Of a stretch of 64,000 bases of DNA, positions 1 to 9,083 are shown one piece after another. Made by a program: the position numbers and the translations under genes. Each line of letters starts with the position of its first letter. Position 1 is the first letter of the stretch. The notes under the pieces were generated by a model, which saw only the letters and a program-made list of their open reading frames with translations, did no database searches and was not told where the DNA came from. Source of the stretch: Cytophagaceae bacterium (GTDB lineage Bacteria > Bacteroidota > Bacteroidia > Cytophagales > JAIYAX01); assembly GCA_027488815.1 (NCBI GenBank), contig JAIYAX010000007.1:1-64000 (forward strand), in the 5' to 3' direction.

Positions 1-110
<110 letters not shown>

Positions 111-142
111 TTATCATCAAGACCAGTCGGATGGTCATACAC

Positions 143-172
143 AAAACCCAATCCACACGATTGGGTTTTTTT
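143..172 (+). terminator. Rho-independent terminator of the rRNA operon
   Basis: A perfect 10-bp stem (AAAACCCAAT at 143-152, ATTGGGTTTT at 160-169) with a 7-nt loop runs straight into a T tract ending at 172. It lies 33 bp after the 5S 3' end. Confidence 0.9.
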
Positions 173-216
173 GTTTCAGCTAATTAAAATCAAATTACGA
201 TATTTGAAAATCAGCT

Positions 217-2217
217 ATGATCTTCCTAAATCCCCTATTGCTTTTTGGTCTGTCTGCATTAAGTATTCCAATAATCATCCACTTTCTTAATTTGAGCAGG
301 TATAAGGTAATTCCATTTGCAAATGTTTATTTATTAAAAAAGAGTGAAAGCAATGCTAAGAGAAAACTTAAAAGGAAAAACCTGCTACTTCTGATCAACC
401 GATGTTTACTTTTTATCTTTATTGTGCTACTATTTGCTGGATTGACCTTAAAGATGAATGATCAATTGTCCGCAGAGGCAAAGATAGAAACCATTTTTCT
501 GGACCAAAGTCCAAGTATGGAAGTGAAACTGGATGGCGAGTCAGGTACAAAATTTCAAAAGTCAAAAGAAATTGTTAAGCATATCCTAAATAACAATCAA
601 TCTAGTGATGGATTAACTGTTATTTCAAACGTTGCTAACTCAACCTTGATCGATAAGAGACACTCAAAAAGTTATGCAATAAGCAGAATAGAAAAATTAA
701 AGACTTCTAATCAGCAAGTAGAAATTCTACCTGAAAAAAATAGCTACAAAAAAGTGCTTCTTCTTTCAGACTTTCAAAGCAACTCAGATATCATCAATCA
801 AGTACTCAACGACACAACAAGAAATTACTCACTCGCCCCATTAACAAATACACGAAATGGTAATCTATACATTGACAGCGTATTTATTTCAGACTACAGT
901 TCTTTGGTAGAGGGTTTTTTAATGATCAATTTAAAAATTGTCTGGAGCGGCAGTTCTGACCTTAATTCATTCCCAATCTCAATTACATCGAATCAGAAGA
1001 TTGTTCAGACAAGTACTATTGATTTGATTGCCGGACAAATGAAGACTTTGTCCCTTAAACTTCCGCTTGAATTGGAGAATTCAAAGGAGTATATTGTTTC
1101 ATTTCATGACTTAGTGAATCAGTATGATGATGAATTTTACTTTACTATTCCGCCATTTTCGACTATTTCAGTTGTTAATCTTGCTAAGAAAACGGAGGTG
1201 TTTGACAATCTTTTTACTAATTCATCTTTATTTAAGTACTCTTCCTTCAACAGAAATAACCTGAACTATTCCTTGATCAAAGAAAATGAAGTCTTTATCA
1301 TTGATCAGTATGTAAATTCTAATCCTGGTTTAGTTCAGCTGCTTAAGGAAAAGCTAGAAAACGGAGCCATGCTTATATTTTGCCCTGGTTCAGAGTTGGT
1401 TGATCAAGATTTTAAGCAGATCATGAATCAATTTAATTTAGTTTCTTCAGATTTGATTGAGAGTACAAAAAAAGAGCTCATTGAAAGTCAATTTGGAAGT
1501 GAGGCTTCTAACTTTTATTCAGATGTGTTTGAAAGCTCAAAAAACCCAATCGGGTTTCCATTTATAAAATCGTTTTCGACTTATACCAGTAAGAAGTCAT
1601 TGATCAAATCAAGAAGTGGCATATCCATAATTTCCATAAAAAATCAAGGTAAAGGAAAAATCCTTTTTATCAATGCCAACCTTGAATCTAACCCTGAGCT
1701 ATACAAGAGCTCCATTTTTTTACCCACCATTTATAGATTCTGCTTATCAAAAAACAAAGTCTTTTCAGATCCCATTTACTACCGAGTAGATAATGAAATA
1801 GTTTTTTCAAATAGTAGGTTTGCATCAAAGTCTCAAACTTACATTTTAAAAAGTCCCGACAACGAGGGTGTTCTAATTCCGACGGAGTATGAGTCCAGAC
1901 GATTTATGATGAGCGATTTGTTTCAGGCTGATGCCAGCGTAGGGTTCTATCATTTGATGCGAAATGACACTTTAATACAATCAATTGCTGTAAATGGTAC
2001 CTTGAATGAGTCTAGCTCTGGGTTTCCCAGTATGGCAGAATTGAAGCAGAAAGTGGAGGGTTACCCTCATGTTCAAGTGCTTGATTCACCTGATTTGCTT
2101 ATAAAATCAGGTATGAGTAACTCTGCTCATGATTGGCTTAATCCATGGATTTTGACATTAATAATTGTTTTTTTACTGATAATGGAAGTTTATTTGCTAA
2201 ACAGATTCTTTGCATGA
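217..2217 (+). CDS. BatA N-terminal-domain membrane protein
   Basis: A 666-aa inner-membrane protein of the BatA / aerotolerance-regulator N-terminal family. The N-terminus (MIFLNPLLLFGLSALSIPII, then IHFLNLSRYKVIPFANV) is the characteristic double-transmembrane start, with a second hydrophobic segment near residues 58-77. A degenerate von Willebrand A-like region follows (DQSPSMEV near residue 94, where a true MIDAS would read DxSxS), and a last membrane helix lies near the C-terminus (residues 643-662). The first five genes to 5450 follow each other with overlaps or tiny gaps, so they are probably one operon. The biochemical role of this family is not established. A near-consensus -7 box (GATATTTG, 199-206) lies 10 nt before the ATG. 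Confidence 0.8.
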   Translation: MIFLNPLLLFGLSALSIPIIIHFLNLSRYKVIPFANVYLLKKSESNAKRKLKRKNLLLLINRCLLFIFIVLLFAGLTLKMNDQLSAEAKIETIFLDQSPSMEVKLDGESGTKFQKSKEIVKHILNNNQSSDGLTVISNVANSTLIDKRHSKSYAISRIEKLKTSNQQVEILPEKNSYKKVLLLSDFQSNSDIINQVLNDTTRNYSLAPLTNTRNGNLYIDSVFISDYSSLVEGFLMINLKIVWSGSSDLNSFPISITSNQKIVQTSTIDLIAGQMKTLSLKLPLELENSKEYIVSFHDLVNQYDDEFYFTIPPFSTISVVNLAKKTEVFDNLFTNSSLFKYSSFNRNNLNYSLIKENEVFIIDQYVNSNPGLVQLLKEKLENGAMLIFCPGSELVDQDFKQIMNQFNLVSSDLIESTKKELIESQFGSEASNFYSDVFESSKNPIGFPFIKSFSTYTSKKSLIKSRSGISIISIKNQGKGKILFINANLESNPELYKSSIFLPTIYRFCLSKNKVFSDPIYYRVDNEIVFSNSRFASKSQTYILKSPDNEGVLIPTEYESRRFMMSDLFQADASVGFYHLMRNDTLIQSIAVNGTLNESSSGFPSMAELKQKVEGYPHVQVLDSPDLLIKSGMSNSAHDWLNPWILTLIIVFLLIMEVYLLNRFFA

Positions 2218-3485
2218 AAACACTTTTATCCGGGGTTAGAGTTTATCAAAATAATCAGTTCTCATCTGAGCTTAACTTGCTAATTGACAATGGAATTATT
2301 GCTTATATCGGGTTGGAAAGTCCTGAAGCCGAACAACAGTTTTCTTTAAAAGGAAAACTAGTTTGTCCGGGGTGGCTTGACTTGCATTGCAACACAAATG
2401 ACCCTGGTAGCAATTTAAAAGATACTCTTTCCACAGTAAGTTCAGCAGGATCATTCGGTGGATTTACCGGAATAGCCGTTAGACCCACCCTCGAACCTGC
2501 AGGCCAATCCAGAGAATGGTGCCAGTATTTGAGGGCATTGAACAATGAAAATCAGATTTCCTTTTACCCCATTGCACTAGCAACAAATCAGGCTAATGGA
2601 CTTGAATTGAATGAGCTTCATGAGCTTGCAAGGAGTGGAGCTGTTGCTTTTTCTGATGGTGACAAATCAATCTCCAACGCTGATACACTTGGAAGATTGA
2701 TGCAATATTGTCAACACCTTTCGTTAAGATTATTTCAATTTCCCAATGATTACAGTCTAAGTAAAAATGGACAGATTAACGAAGGCATGGCCTCCTTGAA
2801 CACTGGCTTAAAAGGTATTCCTTCTTTAGCTGAGCATCTTGTGATTCAACGTGATCTGGAAGTCATAAAATATTATGGTGGTTCTATACATTTTAGTCAT
2901 GTAACCACGTCAAAATCTTTAGAATTAATAAGAGAGGCAAAGAAAATCGGATTGGATGTAACCTGCGACGTTCCATCCTATTATATGTGGTTTACTGATG
3001 AAGACCTGCTGGAGTTTAATACCTATTTAAAAGTCCTTCCTCCTTTGCGATCTGTGTCAGATCAGAAAGCTATTTTTGATGGAATCATTGACGGTACAAT
3101 AGATGCGGTCGTTTCAGGCCACTTGGGTTGTGATGAAGAGTCTAAGCAGTTGGAATTTGATCAGGCCGAGTTTGGTATGGAGAATTTAGAGACTACTTTT
3201 GCTGTACTTAACACCAAGACTAAGGGGAAAATTCAGATGAGCAGGTTGGTTGAGTTACTTAGTATAAATCCAAGAAAAACACTGAATCTGGAGATTCCAA
3301 GAATTGAAGTATCTCAAAAAGCTGAATTAACTATTTTTGATACAGACACTACATATCAATTTAAACTAGAGCATATAAAAAGTAAGTCCAAGAATAATCC
3401 ATTCATTGGATCCATTCTTCAAGGTAAGGTATGGGGAACTATTCATAATGGGCAGGTAAGTATAGCTGATTATGGTGCAGAATAA
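2214..3485 (+). CDS. Dihydroorotase-like amidohydrolase, metal ligands lost
   Basis: A 423-aa protein with the dihydroorotase (PyrC/PyrX) layout, starting at the ATG that overlaps the preceding stop (ATGA). Family motifs can be placed but are altered. The metal-binding DxHxHxR motif reads DLHCNTNDPG. The histidine pair expected after the VT.D segment is replaced (LDVTCDVPSYYMW). The DHAPH motif with the catalytic Asp reads SGHLGCDEESK. It is therefore probably not a working dihydroorotase. In aspartate transcarbamoylase complexes such proteins can be structural (known for PyrX-type proteins). No pyrimidine gene is adjacent; neighbours are membrane proteins and glycosyltransferases. Confidence 0.8.
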   Translation: MKTLLSGVRVYQNNQFSSELNLLIDNGIIAYIGLESPEAEQQFSLKGKLVCPGWLDLHCNTNDPGSNLKDTLSTVSSAGSFGGFTGIAVRPTLEPAGQSREWCQYLRALNNENQISFYPIALATNQANGLELNELHELARSGAVAFSDGDKSISNADTLGRLMQYCQHLSLRLFQFPNDYSLSKNGQINEGMASLNTGLKGIPSLAEHLVIQRDLEVIKYYGGSIHFSHVTTSKSLELIREAKKIGLDVTCDVPSYYMWFTDEDLLEFNTYLKVLPPLRSVSDQKAIFDGIIDGTIDAVVSGHLGCDEESKQLEFDQAEFGMENLETTFAVLNTKTKGKIQMSRLVELLSINPRKTLNLEIPRIEVSQKAELTIFDTDTTYQFKLEHIKSKSKNNPFIGSILQGKVWGTIHNGQVSIADYGAE

Positions 3486-3960
3486 TTTTTTTTTACTCAT
3501 CATTCAGTTTGTTTTTTTACTATTTGGTTTTGTAATTGATGCGTATCCTTTCGGAAATATTTCATTTTTTAGTTATACAGTAAATGCATTTGTTCTATTG
3601 TACTTTATCTACTATGACAAAAAGTACAATGTAAATAGTAGTCATACATTTGTCTCTTTGCTAAAAAAGTCTTCCCTGTATTCTTTTCCTGCATTAGCTT
3701 TGTTCTTTCTTTTTTTGATGGTGTATGAAATCATCATTGGTTTACCCATTTTGACCTCATTATATCAGGATTTTGCTATGCTAAAATTGCAGGTGGAGAA
3801 AAGTGTGATCATAACCAACCTGGGTCAGACGGGCTATGATGCTCTGATCGCTGATATACAGAATACTACCGTATTTCAGCTAATTTGGCACGAAGTCATA
3901 TTTCGAACTTTGTTTAATGCTTTGTTTTGTATAATTGCATCAGTGTATTTCAGAACCTAA
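3472..3960 (+). CDS. DUF4199-like membrane protein
   Basis: A 162-aa protein whose start overlaps the dihydroorotase-like gene by 14 bp. It has about four hydrophobic segments (near residues 5-22, 30-45, 64-84 and 138-158) and an amphipathic stretch between the third and fourth. Its layout matches the following DUF4199 protein, although similarity is low, so the pair may be an old tandem duplication. No function is known. It lacks any catalytic motif. Confidence 0.65.
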   Translation: MVQNNFFLLIIQFVFLLFGFVIDAYPFGNISFFSYTVNAFVLLYFIYYDKKYNVNSSHTFVSLLKKSSLYSFPALALFFLFLMVYEIIIGLPILTSLYQDFAMLKLQVEKSVIITNLGQTGYDALIADIQNTTVFQLIWHEVIFRTLFNALFCIIASVYFRT

Positions 3961-3971
3961 ATGTTAATCAT

Positions 3972-4475
3972 ATGAACGCATCAACCGGAGTAGCAAGAGC
4001 TTCTTTGTATTATGGATTAATTTATGGATTAGCCAATGCTGTTTTCTTTTTTATCGGAGTACTTTCAGGAGTTGGCCAAAATGATTTGTTTAGCTATTTA
4101 AGCTATGCATTAGTTGTTGGTTTACTGATTTATATCTTGTGGGATTATCGAAAGTCTCAAGATGTCTTTACATTAAAATCAGCAATTGGATTAGGCACTC
4201 TATCTGCTACTGTAGGTGGGTTCATTTCTGGAATGGTTTCATTTATCTATTTTTCTTTCGATAATTCTTTTCTAAAGGAAATAAAGGATAAGGCAATTGC
4301 AGAGATGTATGAAAAGAATCCAGAAATTGCTGACGAAGCAGTTGAAATGGCCAGTAAAATGATGGATATGACCATTTCTCCAACCGGCTTTTTGGTGATG
4401 GCCATATTAGGGTCGCTTTTTATGGGATTAATCGGCTCTTTAATAATTGGTTTGTTTCTCCGAAAGGGCGAGTAA
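3972..4475 (+). CDS. DUF4199 domain membrane protein
   Basis: A 167-aa protein starting at the ATG after a near-consensus spacing (MNASTGVARASLYYG); upstream in-frame codons would lie inside the previous gene. It has four predicted helices and a central charged loop (KDKAIAEMYEKNPEIADEAVE) typical of DUF4199, a Bacteroidota family of unknown function. Its stop TAA is directly followed by the ATG of the glycosyltransferase gene, which implies translational coupling. DUF4199 next to a GT2 enzyme suggests a shared task in envelope or lipid-linked sugar metabolism, but this is inference. Confidence 0.8.
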   Translation: MNASTGVARASLYYGLIYGLANAVFFFIGVLSGVGQNDLFSYLSYALVVGLLIYILWDYRKSQDVFTLKSAIGLGTLSATVGGFISGMVSFIYFSFDNSFLKEIKDKAIAEMYEKNPEIADEAVEMASKMMDMTISPTGFLVMAILGSLFMGLIGSLIIGLFLRKGE

Positions 4476-5450
4476 ATGGTAGTTGAGTCGGATCTTGATC
4501 TTTCATTAGTTATTCCTTTATACAACGAGGAAGAATCTCTCACCGAACTTAGTGAATGGATATTAAGAGTTGTACCCGCTTTAGGGCTCAAGTTTGAGAT
4601 TCTTTTTGTCGATGATGGAAGTACCGATCAAAGCTGGGAGGTAATACAAAAGCTTAGTTCCAAATACCCCGGCATCGTAAAAGGCATCAGTTTCAAAAGA
4701 AATTATGGTAAGTCTGCTGCTTTAAATACCGGATTTAAGGCCTGTAAAGGTAGAGTAGTTATCACCATGGATGCTGATTTGCAGGACAGCCCTGATGAAA
4801 TTCCAGAGTTGTTTCGGATGATTGATTCTGGTGAATTTGAGCTTGTCTCAGGTTGGAAAAAGAAAAGGTATGATCCGATAAGCAAAACAATACCAACGAA
4901 GCTGTTCAATGCGGTAACTCGCTATATTTCAGAGCTTCAACTTCATGATTTTAATTGTGGTGTGAAAGCTTACCATATATCAGTGGTAAAGTCGATCGAA
5001 ATATATGGTGAGATGCATCGCTATATTCCGGTTATAGCCAAATGGACTGGATTTAGAAAAATAGGTGAGAAAGTGGTGGAGCATCGGGCACGAAAATATG
5101 GCTATACCAAGTTTGGACTAGAGCGATTTATCTATGGATTTTTGGATCTGCTTTCGATCACTTTTGTTTCAAAATTCAGGAGACGTCCTATGCACTTTTT
5201 TGGAGCCATGGGAATCTTTTCATTTTTGATCGGTACGATCATAACCTTATGGGTTGTAGCTGAGAAGATTTACCTGGTGTTTAGTAAGGAACCTGTCGAG
5301 CGTCAAATCACAGATCAACCCTTATTCTTTCTGGCACTAGTGGCGGTGGTAGTTGGGGTGCAACTCTTCATGGCAGGATTTATTGGCGAAATGCTTGCTA
5401 GAAGCAGCCATCGAAACGACTACCTTATCAAAGCCACTACTTCCGAGTAA
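4476..5450 (+). CDS. Family 2 glycosyltransferase, DPM1/GtrB type
   Basis: A 324-aa GT-A fold enzyme. The N-terminal nucleotide-sugar domain shows VIPLYNEEESL, FVDDGSTDQSW and the metal-binding TMDADLQDSPDEIP. Two transmembrane helices near residues 240-262 and 283-310 place it with polyprenyl-phosphate glycosyltransferases (DPM1, GtrB, ArnC), which transfer a sugar from a nucleotide donor to undecaprenyl phosphate at the inner membrane. The sugar cannot be told from sequence. The stop overlaps the next start by one base (TAATG). Confidence 0.9.
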   Translation: MVVESDLDLSLVIPLYNEEESLTELSEWILRVVPALGLKFEILFVDDGSTDQSWEVIQKLSSKYPGIVKGISFKRNYGKSAALNTGFKACKGRVVITMDADLQDSPDEIPELFRMIDSGEFELVSGWKKKRYDPISKTIPTKLFNAVTRYISELQLHDFNCGVKAYHISVVKSIEIYGEMHRYIPVIAKWTGFRKIGEKVVEHRARKYGYTKFGLERFIYGFLDLLSITFVSKFRRRPMHFFGAMGIFSFLIGTIITLWVVAEKIYLVFSKEPVERQITDQPLFFLALVAVVVGVQLFMAGFIGEMLARSSHRNDYLIKATTSE

Positions 5451-6454
5451 TGTATTTTTCAATTGTTGTCGCTGTATTCAAGCGCAAGGATGAGCTCGAA
5501 GAGCTTTTAAAGAGTCTAGTTTCCCAGAAGTTTAAAGACTTTGAAGTGATTGTGTCTGATGGCAGTCCTGATGATGCATTGAGAAAAGATGTGCTCGCCT
5601 GGGAAAAAGATATTCAGGTCCGCTATGTTTATCGAAAAGGATTTAAAGCCAGCGAGTCAAGAAATGTAGGTGCTGAAGAGGCCAGAGGTAAATACCTGCT
5701 TTTTTTGGACTCAGATGTAATAGCCCCATCTCAGTATTTAGAACAGCTGCATCGCTATATCGAGGAACACCAACCTCAGGCATTTGGAGGTCCTGATGCT
5801 GCATCAGATGATTTCACCCCTATAATGAAAGCAATTAACCATGCGATGACCTCTTTTTTGACAACAGGGGGTATCCGTGGAAGAAAGGGAAAAATCAGTT
5901 CGTATCAGTTGCGTGGTTTTAACATGGGCTTATCACGGGAGTTGTTCTTAAAGCTCAATGGGTTTAGCAACCTGCAGGTCGCTGAAGATATTGAGCTAAG
6001 TGTAAGAGTAAGTCAGCAAGGGATTAAGCCTCATTTAATTACAGAGGCTTTCGTTTATCATAAGCGAAAATCCACCTTAAGGAAGTTTGCCAAACAAATG
6101 CTCATGCATGGGAAAGGTCGTGTTGATCTAAATCTCAGGCACCCCGGCCAGATCAAATGGGCTCATTTAATCCCTAGTTTGTTTCTGATTTACACCCTTG
6201 TGCTGCTTCCTTTGACAAGCTTAGTTAGTAGCACATTATTTACACTAGCATTAACCGCATTGCTTGGCTATTTCTTTTTGATTTTTCTAGAAGCAAGCAT
6301 GGTATATAAAAGCTTGTCGCTAGCCATTGTTTCAACCTATGCCTCTATGATTATGCTATATAGTTATGGCTTGGGTCTGCTGATTCAACTGATCAAGAGA
6401 TACTTTCGGCTTAGCACTTCTGATACAAACAAATCCGAAGAGCTAAAACTCTAG
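5450..6454 (+). CDS. Family 2 glycosyltransferase with C-terminal membrane helices
   Basis: A 334-aa GT2 enzyme: SIVVAVFKRKDEL at the start, VIVSDGSPDD, then FLDSDVIAP as the DxD equivalent, and an acceptor-side AEDIELSVRVSQQG motif (the ED acid). Two or three hydrophobic helices follow near residues 240-315. It is translationally coupled to the upstream glycosyltransferase. Its stop codon and that of the convergent epimerase gene are one base apart, so no terminator fits between them. Acceptor and donor are unknown. Confidence 0.88.
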   Translation: MYFSIVVAVFKRKDELEELLKSLVSQKFKDFEVIVSDGSPDDALRKDVLAWEKDIQVRYVYRKGFKASESRNVGAEEARGKYLLFLDSDVIAPSQYLEQLHRYIEEHQPQAFGGPDAASDDFTPIMKAINHAMTSFLTTGGIRGRKGKISSYQLRGFNMGLSRELFLKLNGFSNLQVAEDIELSVRVSQQGIKPHLITEAFVYHKRKSTLRKFAKQMLMHGKGRVDLNLRHPGQIKWAHLIPSLFLIYTLVLLPLTSLVSSTLFTLALTALLGYFFLIFLEASMVYKSLSLAIVSTYASMIMLYSYGLGLLIQLIKRYFRLSTSDTNKSEELKL

Positions 6455-6455
6455 T

Positions 6456-7409
6456 CTATCTGTTTGTAAGCAAATAGCTGTTCTCTTTTAGGAAATCTAC
6501 AGTTCGTAATACTCCTTCTTTGATGGAAAAAGAAGGTGCCCAACCTAGGGAACGAATTCTGCTGATGTCTAAATGGACAAAAGGAGAGTCTCCTAACCAA
6601 CCTCTTTCTCCTCCGGAATACACAAATTCGACATCCTTCATGTCCAAATGAGTGGTCATAATTTGAGCGAGTTCGTTTACTGTTAAGTATTCTTTATTTC
6701 CCAAATTAAAAATATTCACCTGATCATTCGCTTTCTCCACTGCCAACAGAATGGCAGAAACGCCATCGATCACATCGAGATATGATTTTCGTTGCTGACC
6801 GTTCCCAAGTATATCAAGGCGACCGGGGGTGGCCAAAAGCTTTTTCATGAAGTCAAAGATCACTCCATGGGTGTATCTGGGACCTACGAAAGAAACAAAC
6901 CTGAAAATATAGCCCTGCATGCCATAATACTCACAAAAAGCTTCAATCAGATCTTCTGCAGCTGCTTTGGATGCACCATAAAGTGAAGTTTGCCTGGAGT
7001 AATAATCTTCCGGAGTTGGAAAAACAGTTGGTTCACCATAAACCGTCGCAGAACTGGCAAAAGCGATCTTTTTGATCCCCAACTGACGCATGCATTCCAG
7101 TACCTGATAAGTGCCTGTGGTGTTTTGCTGCAGATCAATTGAGGTATTTGTGATTCCTCCCCGTACATCAGCATTTGCCTGAAAATGAAATACCATTTCG
7201 CAGCCATCCATTGCTTCCAGCAAAGCATCCCTATTTAAAACATCATACCTTACTAAGGTGTAGTTAGGATTTTGCAACTGATGAGCGACAAATAGCTCTT
7301 GTCCTGTTGAAAAATTATCATAAACCACCACCTGATCGCCCTGAGCAAGTAACCTGTCGGCGATATGACTTCCTATAAATCCTGCCCCACCTGTAATAAA
7401 GTACCTCAT
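6456..7409 (-). CDS. NAD-dependent sugar epimerase/dehydratase (extended SDR)
   Basis: A 317-aa Rossmann enzyme. It has TGGAGFIGSH as the dinucleotide-binding glycine motif, VYDNFSTG after beta-2 (an acidic D favouring NAD), SSATVYGEP, and the catalytic YGASK (Y-x3-K). It resembles UDP-glucose 4-epimerase and ADP-heptose/GDP-sugar epimerases. It is last in a reverse three-gene operon behind a SIS isomerase and a heptose-type kinase (gaps of 10 and 1 bp), so a heptose or deoxyheptose product is the best guess. Confidence 0.88.
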   Translation of the reverse strand: MRYFITGGAGFIGSHIADRLLAQGDQVVVYDNFSTGQELFVAHQLQNPNYTLVRYDVLNRDALLEAMDGCEMVFHFQANADVRGGITNTSIDLQQNTTGTYQVLECMRQLGIKKIAFASSATVYGEPTVFPTPEDYYSRQTSLYGASKAAAEDLIEAFCEYYGMQGYIFRFVSFVGPRYTHGVIFDFMKKLLATPGRLDILGNGQQRKSYLDVIDGVSAILLAVEKANDQVNIFNLGNKEYLTVNELAQIMTTHLDMKDVEFVYSGGERGWLGDSPFVHLDISRIRSLGWAPSFSIKEGVLRTVDFLKENSYLLTNR

Positions 7410-7419
7410 GTGTCTAAGC

Positions 7420-8031
7420 CTACTGCTTTACCCTTTGGTCGTAAACTGAACCCATGCTTTGATCCTGCGTTCCGGTCAATCGTTTAATAAGGCATTGTTT
7501 AATGGTATGAAAAATTGCCAGGTGTGCATCCTCAGTTACTTCCATGTCCATCACCGGTACATGAACTGAAAGCCGGGCCAATTCTTTAATCTTCCCGCCT
7601 TTAAATCCAGAAAGAGCCACTGTAGGATTTGAATTCGCTTTGGCATACTCCAGAGCCTTCACCACATTTGAGGAGTTTCCGCTACCTGAGATGCCGATAA
7701 CCAGGTCTCCAGAGTTGAGAAAGTTTTTTAAAGGCTCAACGAAGACATCCTCATAGCTTGAGTCATTGGCAATTGCCATCAATGCAGTCATGTTGTCATT
7801 TAGACAGATGAACCTGAATTTTTTGGTAAGACCCCAGGAAGCGCCTTTGACAAAATCCCCTGCCACATGAGAAGCTGTAGCCGCTGATCCACCATTGCCA
7901 AAAATGAATATTTGCCTGTTGCGCTGATACGCTTCAAAAAGGAGTTCCTCAAACTGCTCAAGATCATGAGGATTGACTTGGGCCAGGCTGTTGGACAATA
8001 GTTCGAAATAGTTTTTGTATTCAGTTCTCAT
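7420..8031 (-). CDS. SIS-domain phosphosugar isomerase, GmhA-like
   Basis: A 203-aa protein with one SIS domain. FGNGGSAATASHVAGDFVKGA matches the phosphate-binding region of sedoheptulose-7-phosphate isomerase (GmhA), and IGISGSGNSSNVVKA is the second sugar-phosphate loop. The late EDAHLAIFHTIKQCL segment holds the conserved E/H pair of GmhA. The role is probably conversion of sedoheptulose 7-phosphate to D-glycero-D-manno-heptose 7-phosphate. The gene upstream encodes a matching heptose-phosphate kinase, which supports this. Confidence 0.85.
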   Translation of the reverse strand: MRTEYKNYFELLSNSLAQVNPHDLEQFEELLFEAYQRNRQIFIFGNGGSAATASHVAGDFVKGASWGLTKKFRFICLNDNMTALMAIANDSSYEDVFVEPLKNFLNSGDLVIGISGSGNSSNVVKALEYAKANSNPTVALSGFKGGKIKELARLSVHVPVMDMEVTEDAHLAIFHTIKQCLIKRLTGTQDQSMGSVYDQRVKQ

Positions 8032-8032
8032 T

Positions 8033-9016
8033 TTATTCTTCTTCTACATGGATGACTTTTGATCCTTCCTGCTCAAACTTAAAATCAAATAGCCTAAGCT
8101 TTGAAAGCTCTTTTTTCAGGCCATTTTGTTTTTCCGGGGGGCACATAAACAGCATAAAACCACCGCCCCCGGCGCCTAAAAGTTTGCCGCCCCAAGCACC
8201 TGCCTTTATTCCGGTGATGTAAATCTGATCGATCATCGGGTTTGTAATCCCTGAAGCAAGTTGTTGCTTTAGTTGCCAGTTGTGGTGCAACAATTTCCCC
8301 ACGCTTTCCAGATTTCCCTGGTACAGGTTTTTATGAAATTCAAAAACCATGTCCACCATTTCTGACAGGGTCCGGTGTTTGTCTGCCTCAGAAGTATTTT
8401 TTTTCTGCTCGGAAAGTATGCTCGATGCACTCCTCTGGCTGCCGATGTAAAACAAAAGCAAGTGAGATTGGAAAGCCTGATAAAGGCTTTTTTCAATATG
8501 AAGGGGTTCTACCAACACATTTCCCTCTTTCAAAAACCTGATCACATTGAGCCCACCAAATGAAGCTGCATATTGATCTTGCTTCCCTATGGGTTCGCTA
8601 AGTTTAACTATTTCGATTTCACAAGCCTCTTCTGCAAGTTGCTCCTTGGTGACAAAGCGGTTTTGACGAACATACAAATTGTGCAAAAGCCCAACGGTAA
8701 ATGTGGATGAGGAGCCCATGCCTGTACCTGCTGCAATATCTGCTACTGAAGTGGCTTCAAGTCCTCCTGCAATTCCAAACTTTTTAAACACCTCCCGGAA
8801 AATGGGGTGCTGGATCTCACCTATGGTATTCAGTGTCTCGGTCTTTGAATACTTGAGTTGAATTTTGTCAGGATCAAAAAAACGATGAGTAGTGATGTAC
8901 ATGTATTTGTTGATACTGGTACTGATCACCGCCCCTTCTGCCTGGGAGTAAAAGGCTTCAAGGTCTGAACCCCCTCCGACAAAGCTAATTCTGAATGGTG
9001 TTTTGGTTATGATCAC
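8033..9016 (-). CDS. GHMP kinase, HddA-like (heptose 7-phosphate kinase)
   Basis: A 327-aa GHMP kinase starting at GTG. It opens with TPFRISFVGGGSDLEAFY, the substrate-binding start of the D-glycero-D-manno-heptose 7-phosphate kinase (HddA) group. The ATP loop is DIAAGTGMGSSSTFTVGLL, and the C-terminal GHMP motif is GAWGGKLLGAGGGGFMLF. With the SIS isomerase 1 bp downstream it makes the first two steps of GDP-heptose synthesis. GmhB-type phosphatase and HddC nucleotidyltransferase genes are not in the window. Fucose-type kinases share this fold, so the substrate is inferred. Confidence 0.85.
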   Translation of the reverse strand: MIITKTPFRISFVGGGSDLEAFYSQAEGAVISTSINKYMYITTHRFFDPDKIQLKYSKTETLNTIGEIQHPIFREVFKKFGIAGGLEATSVADIAAGTGMGSSSTFTVGLLHNLYVRQNRFVTKEQLAEEACEIEIVKLSEPIGKQDQYAASFGGLNVIRFLKEGNVLVEPLHIEKSLYQAFQSHLLLFYIGSQRSASSILSEQKKNTSEADKHRTLSEMVDMVFEFHKNLYQGNLESVGKLLHHNWQLKQQLASGITNPMIDQIYITGIKAGAWGGKLLGAGGGGFMLFMCPPEKQNGLKKELSKLRLFDFKFEQEGSKVIHVEEE

Positions 9017-9083
9017 GGGTAAAATTAAGGATTAGTGACCTTTTGTAAGGCATTCAACGATATTTGTGACTTGCTATTTTCCA

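Noticed and set aside
2214-3485. Annotation as an active dihydroorotase (PyrC)
   Set aside because: The HxH, HH and DHAPH metal and catalytic residues are all missing.
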